64,000 bases of DNA from Bradyrhizobium sp. AZCC 2176 (GTDB taxonomy: Bacteria; Pseudomonadota; Alphaproteobacteria; Rhizobiales; Xanthobacteraceae), in assembly GCF_036924645.1 (NCBI RefSeq), contig NZ_JAZHRX010000001.1, forward strand, positions 4,367,501-4,431,500, written 5' to 3'. The first letter of the stretch is position 1; the number at the start of each line of letters is the position of its first letter. The position numbers and the translations under genes are program-made. Under the pieces are notes generated by a model, which had not been told where the DNA came from, did no database searches, and worked only from the letters and a program-made list of their open reading frames with translations. Positions 59,997 to 64,000 of this stretch are shown one piece after another.

Positions 59997-60425
59997 CTAC
60001 CCTGCATTAGCCTTCAGTCCGGCGGCTTCGATGCCTGCGACGGCGCAGGCCTCGTCATTGTCCGATGTGTCGCCGCTGACACCGACGGCGCCGAGCAGGC
60101 CGCCGCCACCCTGGATCAGTACGCCGCCGGGCACCGGCACCAGACGTCCCTGCGCCAGCGCATTGACCGCGCTGACAAAATAGGCCTGTTCCTGGGCGCG
60201 CTGGAACAGCGCCCGCGATCCCATGCCCATCGCAAGCGCGCCATAGGCCTTGCCGTGCGCGATTTCGGCCCGCATCAGGCTGGTGCCATCCTGCGCCGCC
60301 GTGACCTTCACACAGCCGCGGGCATCCAGAATGGTGATGACCAGCGGCTTCAGTTTCTTCTCGACGCCCTTGGCAAGGGCGGCATCGAGGATCTTGCGGG
60401 CGACGTCGAGGGTGAGTTCGGCCAT
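59997..60425 (-). CDS. GlcG/HbpS-family (DUF336) protein
   Basis: 142 residues, the full length of the GlcG/HbpS family: LDVARKILDAAL at the start, then VITILDARGCVKV, and GGLLGAVGVSG (with GGVLIQGGG) near the C-terminus. AAAGGA before the ATG supports the start. It follows the large FAD/iron-sulfur oxidase gene by 28 bp in the same direction. In E. coli glcG lies in the glycolate oxidase operon, so the pairing repeats a known association. The biochemical role of GlcG is not established. Confidence 0.85.
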   Translation of the reverse strand: MAELTLDVARKILDAALAKGVEKKLKPLVITILDARGCVKVTAAQDGTSLMRAEIAHGKAYGALAMGMGSRALFQRAQEQAYFVSAVNALAQGRLVPVPGGVLIQGGGGLLGAVGVSGDTSDNDEACAVAGIEAAGLKANAG

Positions 60426-60453
60426 AAATGGGTTCCTTTGCGATTGAGTGGGA

Positions 60454-63396
60454 TTAGTGGTTGGACCGCGCGCTGTCGAGACTCATCGCGAGCACCCGAG
60501 CGACGTGCAGTGCTGCACGGTTCGTGCCATCCTTGATCTGGTGCCGGCAGGAGGTGCCGTCGGCAACGATCAGCGTGGTAGCGTCGGCGCGGCGTACCGC
60601 CGGCAGCAGCGACAGCTCGGCCATTTCCATCGAGGCTTGATAGGTGTCGGCGCCATAGCCGAACGCACCGGCCATGCCACAGCAACTGGATTCGACGGTT
60701 TCGACACCGAGATCGGGAATGAGGCGCAGTATTTTTTCGACCGGCTTGAACGCGCCGAATGATTTTTGATGGCAGTGGCCGTGAACCAGCGCTTTTGCCT
60801 GGATAGTGCCGAGCGGCAGCTTGAGGCAGCCGGCCTCCGCTTCGCGAACCAGAAATTCCTCGAACAACAATGCATGCGCGCTGACGCTCTTGGCATCATT
60901 GTCCGAGCGGAGCGAGAGCAGTTCGTCGCGGAGCGTCAGCAGGCAACTCGGCTCCAATCCGACGATCGGCACGCCGCGCGCCGCGAACGGCGCGTAGGTC
61001 GCGACCAGTCTCTCCAGTTCGCTGCGCGCCTGTTCGACCAGACCGGCCGAGAGGAATGTCCGCCCGCAACACAGCGGACGGGCGCGGTCGACGGGTCGCG
61101 GAATGTGAACGCGATACCCACCCTCGACCAGCACCCGCAAGGCGGCATCGAGATTCTCGCGCTCATAGGCGCGGTTGAAGGTGTCGGCGAACAGCACGAC
61201 CTCACGGCCATTGGCGGGGCCAAATACCTCGGCGTCGGCCTTGAACACATCGCGCCGGAACGCGGGCAGGGCGCGCTTCGCGCTGATGCCGGCAAGTTTC
61301 TCGAACAGCGCACGCAATAGCGGACTGTTGTTGCGCCAGTTGGCGAGCGGAGCGAAGCGGGAGGCCAGATCCGCATAGCGCGGCAGATAGGCGACCAGCC
61401 GGTCGCGCAGCGAAAGGCCGTGCTTCTCCGCGCGCGCTGCCAGCACCTCGATCTTCATCTTGGCCATGTCGACGCCGGTCGGGCATTCATGGCGGCAGGC
61501 CTTGCAGGATACGCAGAGTTTTAGCGTATCCATCATTTCATCTGAGGCCAGCGCGTCGGGGCCCAACTGGCCAGAAATGGCCAGCCGCAGCGTGTTGGCA
61601 CGGCCTCGCGTCACATCCTTCTCATTGCGGGTCGCGCGATAGGACGGACACATCACGCCGCCCTCGAGTTTTCGGCAGGCGCCGTTGTTGTTGCACATCT
61701 CGACCGCGCCCTGAAAGCCGCCGCCGGCGCCGGGATAGGCCGACCAATCGAGCGCGGTCTTCAACTCGCCTATGCGATAGTCCGGCCGATAGCGGAACAA
61801 CGAACGATCGTCCATTTTGGGCGGATCGACGATCTTGCCGGGATTGAGCAGATTGTCCGGATCGAAGCGCTGCTTGACCTCGCGGAAATCGGCAACAATG
61901 CGGGAGCCGAACATCGCTTCGTGAAACTCGGAACGAACCAGCCCGTCGCCATGCTCGCCGGAGTGTGAGCCCTTGTACTCGCGCACCATCTCGAAGGTCT
62001 CTTCAGCGATGGCCCGCATCGCCTTGACGTCCTTTTCGAGCTTCAAATTGAGGACGGGGCGCACATGCAGGCAGCCTTCGGAGGCGTGCGCATACATGGT
62101 GCCGCGCGTTCCGTGCCTGGCGAAGATGGCGTTGAGCCGTTCGGTATAGTCGGCGAGATGCGGCAGTGGCACCGCGCAATCCTCGACAAAGGAGACTGGC
62201 TTACCCTCCTGCTTCATCGACATCATCACGTTGAGGCCGGCGGCGCGGAAGTCGGCGATCCCGGTCTGCAATGCGGGCTCGGTGATCTCAACCACGCCGC
62301 CCCATTTGCGTTGCGGCTTGTCCCAGCCAAAGCCGAGATCGGCCATCAGCTCGCCGAGCTGCTTCAGCCGATGCAGGTTTTCGGCCTGATCTTCCTCGGC
62401 GAATTCCACGACCAGCACCGCGTCGGGATCGCCGCGCACGGCGGTCGCGATGATCGGCTGAAACATCGCGATGTCACGGCCGAGCGCGATCATGGTGCGG
62501 TCGACCAATTCCACTGCGATCGGCCGCAGCTTCACCAGATGCTGCGCCGCATCCATCGCTTCGTAAAAACTGCCGAAATGGCAGACGCCCAGCGCCTTGT
62601 TGCGGATCACAGGCCACAGCTTGAGTTCGACCTGCGTGGTGAAGGCCAGCGTGCCTTCGGAGCCGACCAGAAGATGGGCCATGTTGTTCGGCGCGTTGCG
62701 CGGCACCAGCGCATCGAGATTGTAGCCGCCGACGCGGCGCTGCACTTTTGGAAACCGCTCCGATATCTCGCCGGCCTCGCGTTCGCCGAGATCGAGCATG
62801 TCGCGGAATAGCGCAAGCCCGCTCTGCGGCGAATTCACCTGCGCCAGATCCCGCGGCACCTCGCCGAAATGCAGACGCGTGCCGTCGGCAAGTGCCGCAT
62901 CCATCGACAGCGTATTGTCGCGCATGGTGCCGTAACGCAGCGAACGGCCGCCGCAGGAATTATTGCCGGCCATGCCGCCGATGGTGGCGCGCGAGGCGGT
63001 GGAGACGTCGACTGGAAACCACAGCCCGTGTTTTTTGAGCTGGCGGTTGAGGTCGTCAAGCACGATGCCGGGCTCGACCACGCAAGTGCGGTTCTCGACG
63101 TCGAGCGAAAGCATCCGATTCAGGTGCTTGGAGAAGTCGACAATGATTCCCTCGTTGACGGTCTGGCCGCATTGCGAGGTGCCGCCGCCGCGCGGAGTGA
63201 CGATTAGGCCGTCGTCACGGCAAATGGCAAGCGCCTTAAGGGCCTCGTCCATGCTGCGGGGCGCCACGACGCCCGCCGGCATGATCTGGTAGAACGAGGC
63301 ATCGGTGGCATAGCGGCCGCGGTTGAAGGCATCGAAGAACACGTCGCCAGTCATGTTTGACCGCAGGCGTCGCTCGAGCGTTGAGGCGTTTTTCAT
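60454..63396 (-). CDS. Fused FAD/[4Fe-4S] 2-hydroxy-acid oxidase (GlcD-GlcF/Dld-like)
   Basis: 980 residues from the ATG at 63396; a TTG at 63417 adds seven. The N-terminal half is an FAD_binding_4 plus oxidase C-terminal domain, as in GlcD and D-lactate dehydrogenases (TPRGGGTSQCGQTVNEG near 52-68, GGMAGNNSCGGRS). The next part carries two ferredoxin-type [4Fe-4S] sites (CNNNGACRKLEGGVMCPSY and CVSCKACRHECPTGVDM). The C-terminal third has two CCG cysteine-rich motifs (LCCGRTFLS and SSCCGMAGAFGYG) as in GlcF/LutA. It thus fuses subunits separate in E. coli glycolate oxidase. It probably oxidises a D-2-hydroxy acid and feeds the quinone pool. Confidence 0.87.
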   Translation of the reverse strand: MKNASTLERRLRSNMTGDVFFDAFNRGRYATDASFYQIMPAGVVAPRSMDEALKALAICRDDGLIVTPRGGGTSQCGQTVNEGIIVDFSKHLNRMLSLDVENRTCVVEPGIVLDDLNRQLKKHGLWFPVDVSTASRATIGGMAGNNSCGGRSLRYGTMRDNTLSMDAALADGTRLHFGEVPRDLAQVNSPQSGLALFRDMLDLGEREAGEISERFPKVQRRVGGYNLDALVPRNAPNNMAHLLVGSEGTLAFTTQVELKLWPVIRNKALGVCHFGSFYEAMDAAQHLVKLRPIAVELVDRTMIALGRDIAMFQPIIATAVRGDPDAVLVVEFAEEDQAENLHRLKQLGELMADLGFGWDKPQRKWGGVVEITEPALQTGIADFRAAGLNVMMSMKQEGKPVSFVEDCAVPLPHLADYTERLNAIFARHGTRGTMYAHASEGCLHVRPVLNLKLEKDVKAMRAIAEETFEMVREYKGSHSGEHGDGLVRSEFHEAMFGSRIVADFREVKQRFDPDNLLNPGKIVDPPKMDDRSLFRYRPDYRIGELKTALDWSAYPGAGGGFQGAVEMCNNNGACRKLEGGVMCPSYRATRNEKDVTRGRANTLRLAISGQLGPDALASDEMMDTLKLCVSCKACRHECPTGVDMAKMKIEVLAARAEKHGLSLRDRLVAYLPRYADLASRFAPLANWRNNSPLLRALFEKLAGISAKRALPAFRRDVFKADAEVFGPANGREVVLFADTFNRAYERENLDAALRVLVEGGYRVHIPRPVDRARPLCCGRTFLSAGLVEQARSELERLVATYAPFAARGVPIVGLEPSCLLTLRDELLSLRSDNDAKSVSAHALLFEEFLVREAEAGCLKLPLGTIQAKALVHGHCHQKSFGAFKPVEKILRLIPDLGVETVESSCCGMAGAFGYGADTYQASMEMAELSLLPAVRRADATTLIVADGTSCRHQIKDGTNRAALHVARVLAMSLDSARSNH

Positions 63397-63471
63397 CCCA
63401 AATCCAAAGTGATCCAAGAGGGCTGTTGCAACCCCTCAACGGGATTATGCACTTTTTACAGGACGAATTAC

Positions 63472-63487
63472 ATTATGAATTCATAAT
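63472..63487. promoter_or_regulatory. 16-bp perfect palindrome, probable GntR operator
   Basis: ATTATGAATTCATAAT is a perfect palindrome 76 bp upstream of the oxidase ATG and 8 bp past the gntR stop. FCD-type regulators typically bind AT-rich palindromes of this size. It is well placed to control the oxidase-glcG pair. Confidence 0.6.
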
Positions 63488-63494
63488 CGGCAAG

Positions 63495-64000
63495 CTAGCT
63501 GCCCGCAGCCGTAGCCGTGCTGGCACTCCGCGCCACAGCCAGATGTTCAATGGCGGCGGTTCGCTTGTTGCGCAAGTGCTGGAACAGGATGTCGCTCAGT
63601 TCGCTTGCCGCGCGGCGGCGCAGCGCATCCAGGATCGCTTCGTGCTCGCGCATGGCCTCACCCCATCGCTGTCGCTTGCGCGCGAAATTGGCGGAATAGC
63701 GGACGCGGCGGATCCGGCCGGCAAAGCTGGCATAGGCCGCGCGCAGGGTCTCGTTGCGTGCGGCAGCAACGATGCTCTCGTGGATGCGCTGGTTGACCTG
63801 AAAATAGCCGTGCATGTCGCTGTTGAGGTAATGGCCGTACATTTCATAGTGCAGCCGCTCGATCGCGGCGATTTCCTCGTCCGTGATGGCCTCGCAGGCA
63901 AGGCGTCCGGCGAGGCTTTCCAGGCCGGCCATCACGTCGAAAAGCTCCTCCAGATCCCGCGCGCCAAGCTGGCGCACGCGGGCGCCGCGGTTGGGCAGGA
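63495..64000 (-). CDS. GntR-family (FCD domain) regulator, partial (5' end beyond window)
   Basis: At least 168 residues of the C-terminal part are visible and the frame runs to the window edge. The FCD ligand domain is complete: ELFDVMAGLESLAGRLACEA, then HGYFQVNQRIHESIVAAARN, then MREHEAILDALRRR. The winged helix lies beyond 64000. It is the nearest regulator to the oxidase-GlcG genes, in the same direction, so it should control them, probably with a hydroxy acid as ligand. Confidence 0.8.
   Translation of the reverse strand, partial: LPNRGARVRQLGARDLEELFDVMAGLESLAGRLACEAITDEEIAAIERLHYEMYGHYLNSDMHGYFQVNQRIHESIVAAARNETLRAAYASFAGRIRRVRYSANFARKRQRWGEAMREHEAILDALRRRAASELSDILFQHLRNKRTAAIEHLAVARSASTATAAGS

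Noticed and set aside
1..64000. tRNA, rRNA, CRISPR array or origin of replication
   Set aside because: No T-loop-like GGTTCGAATCC context with a cloverleaf, no rRNA segments, no regularly spaced repeats beyond the three dispersed cassettes, and no dnaA/parA-type cluster was seen.

Overview
The window looks like chromosome of a Bradyrhizobium- or Rhodopseudomonas-type alphaproteobacterium (order Hyphomicrobiales). It is GC-rich and crowded with solute-binding proteins, CoA-linked catabolic enzymes and three separate molybdenum-enzyme loci. It also encodes a phasin, a GcrA-like regulator, OpgC and several FCD-type GntR regulators. This assignment is inferred from gene content; there is no rRNA or other marker gene in the window. 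I found no tRNA, rRNA or CRISPR array.

Layout. 0-2.6 kb: a membrane-anchored GH3 enzyme facing an OpgC acyltransferase, with overlapping 3' ends. 2.8-5.3 kb: a prophage-like control module, made of an S24/LexA-type repressor with at least four matching operators, a GcrA-like gene, a DUF6456-like gene and a small unknown gene. 5.3-10.5 kb: an orphan BamA paralogue, an unknown exported protein and a CadC/TolB/TPR regulator. 10.6-18.4 kb: a doubly frameshifted mddA, a GFA-type protein, a family III CoA-transferase, an alpha-hydroxy-acid dehydrogenase, a phasin and small membrane proteins. This stretch also has three copies of a short promoter-like repeat, two of them ending in terminator hairpins (candidate small RNAs).

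18.4-34.3 kb is catabolic: a two-component flavin monooxygenase, a luciferase-like monooxygenase coupled to a polysaccharide-deacetylase-fold hydrolase, and a CoxMSL-type molybdenum hydroxylase. These are followed by a zinc alcohol dehydrogenase, a complete ABC importer with a phosphodiesterase, a Bug protein and a Crp/Fnr regulator. 34.4-49.7 kb continues with a GntR-TRAP-cyclase operon and a second molybdenum-hydroxylase operon that carries a cytosolic ModA-like protein. A third operon follows with a TAT-exported binding protein, an MmgE/PrpD protein, an SDR lacking its catalytic Tyr, a bis-MGD-type molybdoenzyme and an enoyl-CoA hydratase.

49.7-54.7 kb is an accessory island: an integrase remnant, hipBA with a duplicated operator, a nucleotidyltransferase-metallophosphoesterase gene pair and an IS630 remnant. 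The nucleotidyltransferase-phosphoesterase pair is the best candidate here for an undescribed system. The right end has a class A penicillin-binding protein coupled to an unknown exported protein, and a fused GlcD/GlcF-like oxidase with a GlcG-like partner. A 16-bp perfect palindrome lies in front of that oxidase, next to a GntR gene that runs off the window.
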